A stretch of DNA of 64,000 nt, taken from Pasteurellaceae bacterium (GTDB lineage Bacteria > Pseudomonadota > Gammaproteobacteria > Enterobacterales > Pasteurellaceae). Made by a program: the position numbers and the translations under genes. Location of the stretch: positions 23,031-87,030 of the forward strand of contig JAUMYT010000011.1 in assembly GCA_030528525.1 (NCBI GenBank), in the 5' to 3' direction. A model generated the notes under the pieces. The model was given only the letters and a program-made list of their open reading frames with translations, did no database searches and was not told the DNA's origin. This document shows, piece by piece, positions 7,132-18,200 of the stretch (positions within the stretch are counted from its first letter, which is position 1; the number at the start of each line of letters is the position of its first letter).

Positions 7132-7242
7132 TTAAAATTGATTGATTGTTTTGCAGCGGACACACTTGATTTGTAAATGCGTTGCTGAACCTTTCGCCAA
7201 TAATTTGTTACAACATCGGCATCTGAATTGTTTTTGTTGCAT
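7132..7242 (-). CDS. com: Com-like translational activator (short)
   Basis: 36 residues beginning MQQKQFRCRCCNKLLAKG with paired cysteines (FRCRCC and IKCVRC), the zinc-finger layout of Mu Com, which binds mom mRNA and allows its translation. Start ATG 7242 follows GGAAAG. It ends at TAA 7132-7134; the same frame continues for 11 more codons that still look Com-like, so it may be cut short by a nonsense change. The methyltransferase starts 49 bases downstream. Confidence 0.65.
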   Translation of the reverse strand: MQQKQFRCRCCNKLLAKGSATHLQIKCVRCKTINQF

Positions 7243-7339
7243 CACGACTTTCCACAAATGAAATTTATGCTAATCTGCAACCGCCTCGTGTGCTTACGGG
7301 GTATAGCAGCCGTTCAATGCACTCGTACTGCGTTGAGCT

Positions 7340-7371
7340 GACAAGGGGTAGTGTTCCCGCACGCCCTTGTC
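7340..7371. other. Hairpin upstream of com
   Basis: GACAAGGG (7340-7347) pairs with CCCTTGTC (7364-7371) around a 16-base loop, in the 150-base leader before com. It has no T-run, so it looks like an RNA structure (com leader or processing site) rather than a terminator. Confidence 0.45.
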
Positions 7372-7393
7372 GCTATATTCTTTTAATACATTT

Positions 7394-7845
7394 CTAATTC
7401 TCCTCTTTACTCACGCGTAAAATAATATCTCGGAACGAGAGTGCGTTATTCGTCACTGAATCAGGCACGCTGATTTTGAATCGAATTTCGGTTATGTTAC
7501 TAGCTATCGTGTCATCCACACTTTGCGTATGCCACTCGTTGCTTGGATAGTTCCCCAACACACCTGATTTAAACTCCCATACCACAACTCACCCACGAGA
7601 TGTTGCACAGTGATTTGACACTGTCCACGTCGCTGACTGTACGTACCAATCTTGTAGCTTAAATGAAAGCGCTGATATTGCCCTGCGGTCAGTGTCCAAC
7701 GACGGTAAATCTCCGCTTGCGGAGTGGTAGAGCTACGGAGCATCAGATATTGACCGCTTGGCATATCGCTGTCGTCATAGCGGTTGAAATAACTATCGCC
7801 CATATCAAAGGCTTGACGATAGTCCCAACTAGTGAGTGCAACCAT
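7394..7845 (-). pseudogene. Distal tail protein, frameshifted
   Basis: Two overlapping frames make one protein of about 150 residues: residues to about QHLVGE in the frame opened at 7845 (MVALTSWDYRQAF), then VVWEFKSGVLGNYPSNEW in the frame ending at 7394. The change of frame falls near 7570-7590. It is the last tail gene before com and probably a tail-tip or fibre accessory protein; family not recognised. Confidence 0.6.
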
Positions 7846-7848
7846 TGC

Positions 7849-10193
7849 TCAGCTTACGGTCAATTGATAACCCTGCCAGCTTTTTAGCTTACCTTCTTTG
7901 GCATAAAGCGTAACGGTGTTAAATTGCTCACCATCTACTTTGGCTTCATCAGGATATTTAAACGATTCTGCTTTGGTGATGATGGTTCTTACCACTTGTT
8001 GCCCATCGAGTAGCTGAATTTCATATTCTACATTTTCACCCAAAACCGTGCTGGCTTGGTGATGTGGGATCAAATGGTCTGCTTGAACCACGCGATCACG
8101 ATACGCCCAACTTAAAGTGAAGGCACTGGCATCGAGTATGCGGTCAGTTTGCGCACCATCCACTCGGAAATTAGCCGGTGGATAAGGGCGAACCCAACGT
8201 TGAATCGTTGTCAGCTCAAGCTCAGGGGCATTATCTGGATTGAGCGACTCTTGCGAAGTATGACTAATCAATTTTGCTTTGAGCTTTTCATTCGGCAGAT
8301 AGGTGCTTTCATCGGTGCCAAATTGCAGTAAATAACACCACGCCCGCTCGCCCTCGTAATGCACTTGTGGCAAGGTATCCGCACAACCCCGTCCAATCGT
8401 GATGGTGTTATTGGTGAAATTCACCGACTCGATCTTGACGATTTCATCGCCCAACAAAAGCGCGTGAGCATCGGCAAGCCCTGAATAATCGCCCTCTACC
8501 GCAAATTTGAGTTGCGTATCGTATTTGCCCAAATCCTCACTTAAAATCACCGAAGGAGTAAATGGACCGTCAGCCATATCTTCATACTCCCCACCGGCAC
8601 TGACTAATAAATCATAATGGGTGGTCAGTTGGCTTGGGCTAACAGCCAATGCACCAATGCGACAATCCGTCGGTTTCATAAAAGCCAAATCCGCATCGCT
8701 AAAGATGGCTGGATAAAGGTGGTAAGGCAGTTCAAAGAGACGACTTTTATTTTGTGCAATCGGCTTGGCTGAATAATCAGGGGCGATATGCAATGAGCCA
8801 CTCTGTTGCGTAGAGTAATTTGCCGAGGACAACCCAAACACATCTTGAATCATCGTGACCTCAAAAGTGCCTTCCTGATTACCGTTGCGAATACCGCCGA
8901 CACGAAAAATGATGCTATCAATATCGCGCTCTGGCAGGCTTAATTTATACACTTCACCTGGTCGAATTTGGCTACCCCGCATATCAAAAATGACTTTAAG
9001 GCGCATCAAGCCGCTGGCACTCATTTCCAGTTCGCGTTTTGCCAAGCGGGCAGCTAAATCAAAGGTTGGCACGCCTTTGTATTCCACTGTTTTACTAATG
9101 ACACCGTGCATACTGATGGCTGCGAGATTATCGGCTTTAGCCTGTCCCTCTTTATTACTTACAGGGTCAAGGTAGGTCACAATAATTTGATTCGGGCTAG
9201 CATCATTGGCACCGATGTCATCATCTTGGACCGACAAAATGCCGTTATCTGCTGTGAACGTATGCAAGCTATCGGGTGAATAGTCATTGCGTAAGAGCTT
9301 GATGGCGAGTTTGCCCGTTTGCACATCGTCATATTGCACCGCACCGATATGGTCTAGCACTAACTGAATAAAGTCTTTAATCGAGCTTTGACGGTTATAA
9401 CGGATACACAACCCGAATCCCTCGTCATATAGTCTATCCGCTGCACGTCCATAGCTATCTAAATCCAAGTCTCCCCACGTTTTTTTGCCACCCCAACTCG
9501 CATCTGTGGCACATTGCACCAAGATGTGAGCTGGGTTCATTACGTGAATCTGGCGTGCCTGCTCCTCTTGTTCTGGCGTTAGCCCTGAAAGGTTGAGCGT
9601 GTTGTTACGCAACACAATTTTGCATTTTTCGGGATACCACACACCGCCTAGCCAACCTTTGTGGGTGCGGCGAACGCGGTAGCTGTGCTTTTTAGGATAC
9701 GCACTGTAGCAACTAATAAGCCGCTATAAACCGTGGAGACAATGCCCCGAAAAGCGGGAATCAAGTCACTATTGGTGACCGTCGCCGCAGGTACTTCGGG
9801 GTTGTGAAAAAATACCTCTTGCTCGGCATGGGCTTGGTCGCGTTTGCGTTTGTTAATTTTATTGAAGGTTTGGTGCAACGCAGGGTTGTATTTGCCTTTG
9901 AGCAGATTAACCAACATTTGTGATGGCGTTTGGTCTCGCTCGCCCATTAAAATTTCCATTCGCCCTTGCACGCTACCTTCGCCGCCGGTATTTTCGCCGC
10001 CGAACAAGCCTGGTTTATCAATATAAATGGCTCGCGTGCGGGTGATTTCCCCCGGCGTTGTCATATAGGCGGTTTTATCGTCCACACGCAACTCCACAAT
10101 TTCGTCCACGGGGCCGCGTCCAAGCCCGCTGTGAATATCCCAGTAATAACGGTAGCCGACCGTGACGGGTGCTGGCTTTTTACGTCTGCCCAT
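7849..10193 (-). pseudogene. Tail tip / host-specificity protein (J-like), frameshifted
   Basis: The frame opened at 10193 (MGRRKKPAPVTVGYRYYWDI) gives 181 residues; the protein plainly continues in another frame (AYPKKHSYRVRRTHKGWLGG) into the 597-residue part ending at 7849. The frame break is at about 9700-9710 and needs a one-base insertion to heal. Together this makes about 780 residues, the size of J-like proteins in B3-type phages, which bind the host receptor. As written the protein is broken. Confidence 0.75.
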
Positions 10194-10396
10194 TATTTCT
10201 CCTCACGTGTTTTACGTGCTTTTTTCGCTTCGGCCACACAGCGGCGTGCCAATACACTTCCTGTGGCTAAAAGGCGGATTGATTCAATGCCATTTTGCAA
10301 AAAGTCATCAAAATCTAAGCCTTCTCGCTTAAAAAAGGCTTCCACACCCGACGCACAGTAATCGACACGTCGCATATCTTCCATCGTAATAATCAT
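10193..10396 (-). CDS. Small hypothetical tail-region protein
   Basis: 67 residues (possibly starting at the second methionine, MEDMRRVDYC), ending in a basic helix (AEAKKARKTREEK). It sits between a small membrane-like protein and the J-like gene, overlapping the latter by one base. Position suggests a tail assembly accessory; family unknown. Confidence 0.6.
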   Translation of the reverse strand: MIITMEDMRRVDYCASGVEAFFKREGLDFDDFLQNGIESIRLLATGSVLARRCVAEAKKARKTREEK

Positions 10397-10409
10397 TGCC
10401 GCTCCTTAC

Positions 10410-10658
10410 TTAACCTCGGCGAATCTCTGTGGTGCGGTAGTTACCGTAGGCAAGCACTTGCCAATCGGTCGTCCAGCAATCACCAAAAAAGACGCATTGC
10501 GGCACCCCTTCGTCCGTTTGCGGGAAGTTCCAATCATTTTGTGAAATGGCTTCCGCATTATTGCTTTTAGGTCGCGGTGTCAGTGCCTGATTCACAAAAT
10601 AACTGACCACCATAACGGCAACAAAACGGACAATCACCCAAGCAATCGTTGCATACAT
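10410..10658 (-). CDS. Small tail-region protein with N-terminal hydrophobic helix
   Basis: 82 residues. A hydrophobic stretch (IAWVIVRFVAVMVVSYFV, residues about 5-22) is followed by a soluble part with QNDWNFPQTDEG and two cysteines. Gene order (BR0599-type protein, this, small protein, J-like) matches B3-like phages, where it is presumed to help tail tip assembly. Confidence 0.65.
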   Translation of the reverse strand: MYATIAWVIVRFVAVMVVSYFVNQALTPRPKSNNAEAISQNDWNFPQTDEGVPQCVFFGDCWTTDWQVLAYGNYRTTEIRRG

Positions 10659-10707
10659 TGTTTTTCTCCTTCTTATTGATTTGCAAAATTTTTATCGGAA
10701 CTACTCA

Positions 10708-10782
10708 CAAAATCCTAAAGGATTTTGTTCTCTCCTACGGAGCCGTTGGCAAAGCCAACGTTCAAAATGCTAAAGCATTTTG
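10708..10782. repeat. Three consecutive perfect hairpins
   Basis: Three dyads follow one another: CAAAATCC-TAAA-GGATTTTG (10708-10727), CGTTGGC-AAA-GCCAACG (10744-10760), CAAAATGC-TAAA-GCATTTTG (10763-10782). They fill the gap between two late genes and would fold in the late mRNA. Confidence 0.7.
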
Positions 10783-10792
10783 TGACTGCTTG

Positions 10793-11593
10793 TTAGAACA
10801 CGCGCGAGCCGTCATAGGGGCTTTTATTCGGCATATGCGGGATGCCACCGAAGTTCAGCACATTTTGGAATTTCTCCGCACAGGTCTGCACCCGCCCATC
10901 ACAGCCAGGGTATGCCGTGACTTTCATCCCGACCTCAATCCCTTTCGTGCCACCCATTAAAGTCAGTTGATTGCCCGCTTGGGTAGTGATGGCACGGGTC
11001 TCAATCACACCTTCGTGGTCGCGCCATTCCACCAACCCTGCTCTAAACCAGTTTGACGGCAAATCGCTAGGGAGTGTCACGGTAATGGACACGCCATTTT
11101 TTGCCTCAATCGTCGCCCCCACCGCAAAGTGCTGTTGCTCTACGCCACAACCATAGCTATAGAGGGTATAAGGACAGTTTCGCCCCCAACACAAACGCAA
11201 GCCTGCACTGCTCATCGTGGCAGATAAGCTCGCGGTAATGATTTCAGCTTTTTCGATAGCGGGGCGTTTCACTTCCACCACTGTGCCAACCCACACCACT
11301 CACATTTCATGATCACCCCAGTGAGTGCGGTAGATTTTCACTTCCACGCTTTGACTCGGCGGTGTGCCGCGATAGAGCTTGGCTATTGGATGATTGCTTG
11401 CCACGGTAATCGTGGCGTTTTCGCCGTTGGATTTGCCCGAATCACTAATAGTGGTCGCTTGCCAAGACTGATTGTTAATCGTTAAATCCTGATCGGCATC
11501 ACAAAACCGATACATTCTGCCACCGCGGGTAAATTCATACAGATTGATAGGTTGCCCATCAGCAATGGAATTGATTTTCTCTAAAAAGCTCAT
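10793..11593 (-). pseudogene. BR0599-family tail protein split by an in-frame TGA
   Basis: The 97-codon frame starting at 11593 (MSFLEKINSIADGQPINLYE) ends at TGA 11300-11302 and the same frame continues for 168 more codons. The halves correspond to the N- and C-terminal domains of BR0599-type phage proteins, including the cysteine cluster LCWGRNCPYTLYSYGCGV. Combined length 265 is normal for the family. A GTG directly after the TGA could restart translation, so two polypeptides are possible. Confidence 0.7.
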
Positions 11594-13311
11594 TCATTTG
11601 CTCCTTGTTCTAATTCTTCACGCACCGCACGGAAATTCACCATCACGGTTGCAATACCATCGGCATCGGTTTTATGCTGCCAACTGATGGTGTCACTCTC
11701 TAAGCGAGAGAGTGTCATAAACGACATTTTGGCAATCTCTTGTTGTTTGATTTCAATGCTATCGCCTTCAAAGGCAAGGCGTTCCGTGCGGTCATCAACT
11801 ACATTTGAAGTAATAATGCGACGATAAATAACATCGCCATTACAAAGCTCAATACGCACATCAGTTCGCCCCATTTCACGACGTAAGGTTGCGGAATAAC
11901 CACAGTGGCGTACATCTAAAATTGTGCCCATTAAATCACTGACTGCCGTAAAATCCGTGGAAGATGTCGCAACCCAAATCGGTTTTTGCCGTCCTCGCAA
12001 GTAGTAAAAGAGCTGACGTAATTGGCGTTGGACATCACGGTGACTTAACACAAAATGATGACTCACCACTTGAAAGGCTTTTTGTGCGGTATCCAGCCGA
12101 TAGCGTTTCCCCGTTTGATTATCTAGCTCTGCGATCAGACGTTGATATTCACTGGTAACATCTTCCGACCATTCCGAAGTTGGCTCTAATACAAGGAAGC
12201 CACGGTATGTTGGCAAGTGACTGATGTCATTTGAGAAGCCATTATGTTCCACCACGGCGAAGCGAACTTGTGCTGTTGCCAAACTGTCGTTCACGCGTCG
12301 AATTGCTGGGGGATCGGTTAACATTGCTGAACGAATCGGATAAATACGCGTACCTATTGGATAGGCACGCTGTAATGCCCGTTTTAAGCGTAATCGACCA
12401 GATTCAACCGTCGTGATTTCAACCATTTCTTGTTGCCCATTCGGGTGAAGCAATATGGCTTGCCCTTTATCTATAAAATCTCGTCCAATGGTATCTAAAA
12501 TTAGACTGGTGGCACTAATACGTGCCTCAGCCAATAAATCACTTCTGTCGGTAAACACCGGCATTGACCACACCCGTGAGCCGTAGGCATACATCACGTT
12601 TTCAAAAAACTGTCGAGCGACCCCGACTAAGACGGCTTCAAATTCAAAGGTGCGACGTGGGCTTAATCGACGAGCAACGCGTTGCTCAGCACCACTATAA
12701 GAGGTATGTACCGCCGTTAAAAATTCGAGTGTTTCGGTTACCCCTTTTTCCCAGTTTGGTCCGATTTCTACACTATCTTCGCCTGAGGCAAACGGCCAAT
12801 TAGTAGAGCGAGAGCCTAGCAAACGAAAGATAACAGGAGGTGAAGGTGTTACCGTCCACGTCACATCGGTGTGGATCAGCGGTGGGCCTTGCATACTGAC
12901 ATTTAACACCCAACGGGTGAGGGCTAACGGCAGCACTTTTTTCGGTAAAATAGGGCCTGTTAGCGTCACACCTTCGTCATTCGCAAGTTGTTTACCGAGG
13001 ATTTGCACGGGCTTGCGATTCGCATTCCACACATAAACCACGACGGTTTGATCGGTTGAAATCGAGCCCAAATCCACATAACGCGGCATAACAATGACTT
13101 GACGATATAAATCATCATAAAAATTGGGTATCACTGAGCCTCTCGCCCCTTGGCGTAAGTCTTGGCGATGGTATCCCGTGACTTTTGATGACCACTCACG
13201 AGCAGAGAAAGTTAATCGTGTGTGAGTGGCTCTAAAGGTGGTTAACGGGGTCGGATAAGTGTGATGCCATCTTTGCAAATGCGGAACAATATAACCTTTA
13301 GGAGTTGTCAT
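11590..13311 (-). CDS. Tail structural protein (distal tail/baseplate, B3-like)
   Basis: 573 residues, strand-rich, ending 4 bases into the BR0599-type gene. It lies between two virion-type proteins and the tail tip set, where B3-like transposable phages keep a large distal-tail or hub protein. Domains cannot be assigned by eye. Confidence 0.65.
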   Translation of the reverse strand: MTTPKGYIVPHLQRWHHTYPTPLTTFRATHTRLTFSAREWSSKVTGYHRQDLRQGARGSVIPNFYDDLYRQVIVMPRYVDLGSISTDQTVVVYVWNANRKPVQILGKQLANDEGVTLTGPILPKKVLPLALTRWVLNVSMQGPPLIHTDVTWTVTPSPPVIFRLLGSRSTNWPFASGEDSVEIGPNWEKGVTETLEFLTAVHTSYSGAEQRVARRLSPRRTFEFEAVLVGVARQFFENVMYAYGSRVWSMPVFTDRSDLLAEARISATSLILDTIGRDFIDKGQAILLHPNGQQEMVEITTVESGRLRLKRALQRAYPIGTRIYPIRSAMLTDPPAIRRVNDSLATAQVRFAVVEHNGFSNDISHLPTYRGFLVLEPTSEWSEDVTSEYQRLIAELDNQTGKRYRLDTAQKAFQVVSHHFVLSHRDVQRQLRQLFYYLRGRQKPIWVATSSTDFTAVSDLMGTILDVRHCGYSATLRREMGRTDVRIELCNGDVIYRRIITSNVVDDRTERLAFEGDSIEIKQQEIAKMSFMTLSRLESDTISWQHKTDADGIATVMVNFRAVREELEQGANE

Positions 13312-13314
13312 TGA

Positions 13315-14283
13315 TTACTCCACTATCCGATAACACACGCCCTGAATGCCAGAATTATTTTTGCCTTCTTCAATGCGGGTTTGATTACGAATATCAAACT
13401 GAGCAGATGGGATCACCATCCATCTCTCTCCATTCACTTCAATGACTTGCCGTGGAATTAACAACGACATATCACATTCATAGCGATCTTCCAAAATGCC
13501 TAATCGTCTAAAAATGCCATCACCACAATGGGCAATAAGCGTATGTGGTTGAGGAATAATTGACTGTCCAAACTTGGAAGCACTATGTCTCAATAAAACC
13601 TGATCAGGGTGTGCAGTGTTGATATCGTTATAAAATAGTCCTCGACCAAGGGTGAGTACAAATTTACCTGTCGCATTTCTATCTTGAGAGTAACTACTGA
13701 CCCCATAAGCACCAAAGTAAAAAGGCGTTTGGTTTACAGTTCCAATATCATCGGCTCGCACAACTGGACCATAGCTGTCATAGCCTGTAGAAAATCCAAA
13801 AACGTGATTACCATTTTGAGAAGGCTCGTCATACCCAGAGGAAATACACGTACCGTAGGCATATTCTCCGCCCGTAAAGGTCATTGATTTTTGCAGCTCA
13901 CCCACGCCAAAATGGCGAAATTTACCCGCCTCAATCTCGACCACTACATGTAAGTAACGTGCAGTGCCAAAAAAATCATAAGAAACGTAGTTGCCTTTAT
14001 CTAAATGCGTTGTGGCGGTTTTAATAGTTTTATAGGCATTTTCCCTTAAAGCAGAACTACCAGGCTGATTAAACGCATCTCGTTGGGTGTCAAACCCCGT
14101 ACAACATAAGGTAAAGAGCATTCTGTCTTTATACTCCAGCGCCCAATATTTACGTGCAGGCGAAGTGAGAAAGAGCCGACTTTCAGTCTTTTGTACCGAG
14201 TGCCACCCGAGCTCGCTTGCGAACGTATTGAGTTTATTGAATAGATCAGAGATGTTCTGTGCTGTACCTGTTTGATATGCCAT
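13315..14283 (-). CDS. Virion-associated tail protein, paralog A
   Basis: 322 residues. The N-terminus (MAYQTGTAQNISDLFNKLN) is nearly the same as that of the next gene upstream (14293-15294); the rest has diverged but keeps the plan, with a C-terminal ERWMVIPSAQFD-type segment shared with the paralog's closing part. The pair matches tandem virion proteins of B3-like phages; probable tail-tip or decoration role. Confidence 0.65.
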   Translation of the reverse strand: MAYQTGTAQNISDLFNKLNTFASELGWHSVQKTESRLFLTSPARKYWALEYKDRMLFTLCCTGFDTQRDAFNQPGSSALRENAYKTIKTATTHLDKGNYVSYDFFGTARYLHVVVEIEAGKFRHFGVGELQKSMTFTGGEYAYGTCISSGYDEPSQNGNHVFGFSTGYDSYGPVVRADDIGTVNQTPFYFGAYGVSSYSQDRNATGKFVLTLGRGLFYNDINTAHPDQVLLRHSASKFGQSIIPQPHTLIAHCGDGIFRRLGILEDRYECDMSLLIPRQVIEVNGERWMVIPSAQFDIRNQTRIEEGKNNSGIQGVCYRIVE

Positions 14284-14292
14284 GTTGCCCCC

Positions 14293-15294
14293 CTAAATTA
14301 ACACCACAAAAAAATCACTGGTACCACTACGGTGACCGCCACTAAACACGATGCCACGTTGCCCATCAGTGAGTGTGATCTGGTCACCTGCGGCACGTTG
14401 AATACCACTAATGTGATATACACCATCCATTGCTCCCCAACGGTTTTTACCTTGACTGGATCTTCTCGTTGATAAGAATTCAACAGGTAGTAAAGGATAA
14501 TAACCATCTAAGGAAGGACCTTGTGTATCGAGTAAAAACTTGTGATAGCCAGAGCTATAAAACTGATAGTTACACAAAGGGTAAAGCCATTGATAGTTTG
14601 AGTCATTGGTATTATTAACATAACTACTGCCATAAAAATCACGCCAACTTTGGTCTGGGGTAAACAACCAGCAATTTGCACAACGCGGATCGACAATAGA
14701 AGAGGTTTCCCTTGTTGTATTGGAATAACGAACCAATACCGTTTTGTACGAAAAGCTCGAACTTTCTCGATAATAAACTGGTGCACTGCCTGCAATGCAC
14801 AATGGATAAGGGTATTCTGTCGGTGGCACGGTCGGCAAAATAAAGCCAAAATACGCACTCGAGCAGACATTGGAAATCCGCGTAATCACCTTGCAGCACC
14901 TACCGTCTGCAATAAAGTGATATTCAATTGGACGGGCATCGGCAAATAAGGCGACACCAGGACAACGGTTGATAATGCCGTCTAGCATTTGCTCGCCTTG
15001 AACTAGCTCAGGGTTGAAATAAGTACCGCCGTAGAAATTGAGGTTGTAAGTGTCTTGTGCGATGCTGTTTACGGTTTCACACCCCACATAGATATGTTGC
15101 TCCGTACCAGTACCAGTGGATTTCCACATAATTTTACGCCGCTCAACTTCTGTGAGTGTTGCGGGAAAGGTTTGGTCGTAAAGTACCGTCCACGCTTGCC
15201 CGTTTTCGACTAAAACGGGATCTTTGGTTAAAAATTTATTGAGTTTGTCGAGCAAATCTCGCTCATTTTGTGCAATGCCCGTTTGATATGCCAT
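14293..15294 (-). CDS. Virion-associated tail protein, paralog B
   Basis: 333 residues beginning MAYQTGIAQNERDLLDKLN, two bases from the tape-measure gene. Rich in Tyr, Ser and Cys. Its N-terminal 20 residues match paralog A, indicating duplication of a shared docking segment followed by divergence. Function is inferred from position. Confidence 0.65.
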   Translation of the reverse strand: MAYQTGIAQNERDLLDKLNKFLTKDPVLVENGQAWTVLYDQTFPATLTEVERRKIMWKSTGTGTEQHIYVGCETVNSIAQDTYNLNFYGGTYFNPELVQGEQMLDGIINRCPGVALFADARPIEYHFIADGRCCKVITRISNVCSSAYFGFILPTVPPTEYPYPLCIAGSAPVYYRESSSFSYKTVLVRYSNTTRETSSIVDPRCANCWLFTPDQSWRDFYGSSYVNNTNDSNYQWLYPLCNYQFYSSGYHKFLLDTQGPSLDGYYPLLPVEFLSTRRSSQGKNRWGAMDGVYHISGIQRAAGDQITLTDGQRGIVFSGGHRSGTSDFFVVLI

Positions 15295-15295
15295 A

Positions 15296-18200
15296 TTAGT
15301 TAATCCCTAAATCTTGTTGTAAAGTCTGTTTGTTGGCCCGAATGACGGTGAGCAGTGCTCGGGTGCCCTCGGTGCTATTGATGCCCGCTGAAAAGACTTC
15401 GGCGCTGTCGAGTACCAAGGTTTGTTGTACATTGACGGGAGAGGCGACCACTTGCTGTTGCTTATCATCCATCGCACTATCACTTAATCCTGGCTCTCGA
15501 TAAGACGGCATCGCCGGATGTGATACCAATCCTCCTTGATTAAAGTGGCGGAGTGTGCCGCGGTTAATGGCGTGCATAAAGCTGACACCATAACGACGCA
15601 CCATTGCCGCATTGACTACAAACTCTCCATCAGATAATCGAGCAGGAATGGAATCTGATGTGGAAGTACCTGGGCCACGAATATAACCGCCTGTTGCCGC
15701 GGCAACCGTACCACCAGCAGCACTCGCTGCTGCACTGAACCAACCTCCAACCGCACTTGTCGCTTGCATTGCCAATTGTTGGGCGGCAATTTGTGCCATA
15801 CTGTTGATAATGGTCAGCGCGAGGTTTTTAACGGCATCTTTTAAGGTCATCGTGCCTTGCGCTAAGCCCATCAGAGAGGATAGGATACCTTGGGTTAAAC
15901 CGTCTTTAAATGCCTTTTCAAGTTCGTTTCCAACCGCTTTCAACTCTGCAATCTTCAGTTTCATTTGCTCAAGCATCACACTTGCCGCTTGCCCTTGTGT
16001 ACCTGGCATTTGTGCCAGTTTTTGCAATAGCGGTAACTGTTTTTCAATTTCAGTGACCGTTTGAGCGTAGATGTCTTTTAGGCGTTGTTGCCCCTCAAAA
16101 TGGGTAATCAAGCCTGTGGAAACTTGTGCCTGAATCTGTTGCTCTTGGGCAGACTGACGCTGAAAGGCTTGGCCAATCAGCGACTGCACCCCGTCAAGCT
16201 GGATTTTGGCTTCTTCAAGTGGCAACATTTTTTTGATCAGACTGATGCCTTCCACATTGTTTGCCTTTTGCATCATCTCCAGTAACTGGTGATAGCGATT
16301 TTGCACATCAAGCAAGTCCGCTTTGGTCTCCTGCCCAATCAGGCGGAGATACTGTACATTTAAGTCTTGAGTTTTATTTGCTGCTTCTTCCGCGAGGCGT
16401 TTGGCTTCGTTTGCATCTTTTTTAGCCTGGCTAGCGGCATTTCGGGTGGCTTTCGCATTGGCTTGTTTGGTTTTTTCATTTGCATCAATCGTGCGATAAA
16501 GCTCCTCGGCTTCCCCCCTTTGTTCTTCGGTGAGCTTTTGATTGTTTTTAACGTTATCCAGATTACGCTCAAGGGATGTCATACTTGACTGTCTCGCCTG
16601 TTTGCGTAAATTTTCTAAAAAGTCACCAGCTTCTTTACTGTCTTTTGCCTGTGTGATTTTTTCTTGCAGATTTAAGAAGTTTTTTAATTCATCGGTCAGA
16701 AACTGGAACGATTGAACCGAGTTCCCCGCTTTCTTAGCGGCTTCCTCAATTCGTTTTTTCAATGTTTCCATTTGTTGTGCCGCACTTTGAGTGGCATTCA
16801 CAAACTCTTTTTCCAATTGTTTTCCTAACCGTTCGACTTCCGATTTCATTTCAGCGAGTTCAGATTCCGCTTCTTTGATAGGTGGCAAAAGCAAACTGAT
16901 GGCATCTGCGTGTTGTGGGTCACCAATTTCTTTCAGTTTTTCTGCTAGCGGTCCACCTGCGGCAACCGCGGCTTCAAAGGCACGAGCCACTTGTTCTTTC
17001 ACGGTGTTGGATAATTCTTGATTGGCAGCATCTAAATCCTTCACCTTGGGTTCAAGTTCAGCGATTTTTCGCGTGACGTCATCTAATTCATCGCTATAAA
17101 ACGAGCCAAATCCAATCGTATCTTGACTATTTAGTGCTAATAATTCATTACGGCGAGCAATCAACGCTTCAAGTTTTTGTTTAGCTTCATCTAAGTTAGC
17201 CGTGTTGATTTTGGTTTGTTCAAGACGATCAGAAAAACCACCCAATGCACCTAGTCGAGTTCGGGCTTCGATTAATGCTTCTGTTTTAGCAATATTGGCT
17301 TCAATCGTGGTTTGGGTTTGGGCAAATTGCCGTTCAGCTTCTTCCTCTTTGTTTTTGAGATAGAGATATGCCGTCCCCAACCCCAATACCGCGGTAATCA
17401 CTAAACCTGTCCAGCCACCAGCTAAAGCAAAGAGTGAGAGGGCGGTAGCTTTGGTTTTGGCAACACCTAATGCGGTATAAGCCTGTGTTGCGCGTGCGAC
17501 TGAAACGGTTTCACCGTCCACCGCACGCATCATGGCAATGGTGAGCTGTGCAGCCCGTACTTGGGCTGCCATTTTTGTATTTAGTGCCACTGTATTTGCT
17601 CGAATAGCTGCGGTATTTGCCCCCATTGAACCTGCCCCTGTCACGATGGTAGCAAGAAAACGGGAGGCGTATATCGCCCCCGCAATCGAGGCGAGTGAAA
17701 TTAAAAGATTGAGATGCTGAGCAATGCCTGAAATAGCTTCGGAAATCGCTACGGAAATAGGCAAGGTTTTATCAGTATTGCCAAGAAAATTAAGCCAGCT
17801 ATTTGAGAGTTCGTTAATCGCTCGCCCAATGGTGAGTGGCATACCTTCATATTGTTTTTCAATGGCCTCGGCATTTTCCTTAATTGCCGTCATAATGACA
17901 TCCGTGGTGAGTAAGCCTTCTTCTGCCATTTTGCGGAGTTCGCCACGGGTTTTACCTAGGGATTTTTGCAATACCTCAAGGATGATTGGTGCTTGCTCAG
18001 CGACCGAGTTAAATTCTTCTCCACGCAATGCACCTGCAGCCATCCCTTGCGAAAGCTGAATAATGGCAGCTCTCGCTTCTTCTACACCAGCACCAGACAC
18101 CACCATCGCTTGCGAAATGGTTTTAGTAAATTGCAATACTTCAGCACTGTTTGCACTGTCCCCAAGGCTGCGATAAACCCGTGTATAAAGTTCAGCGGTC

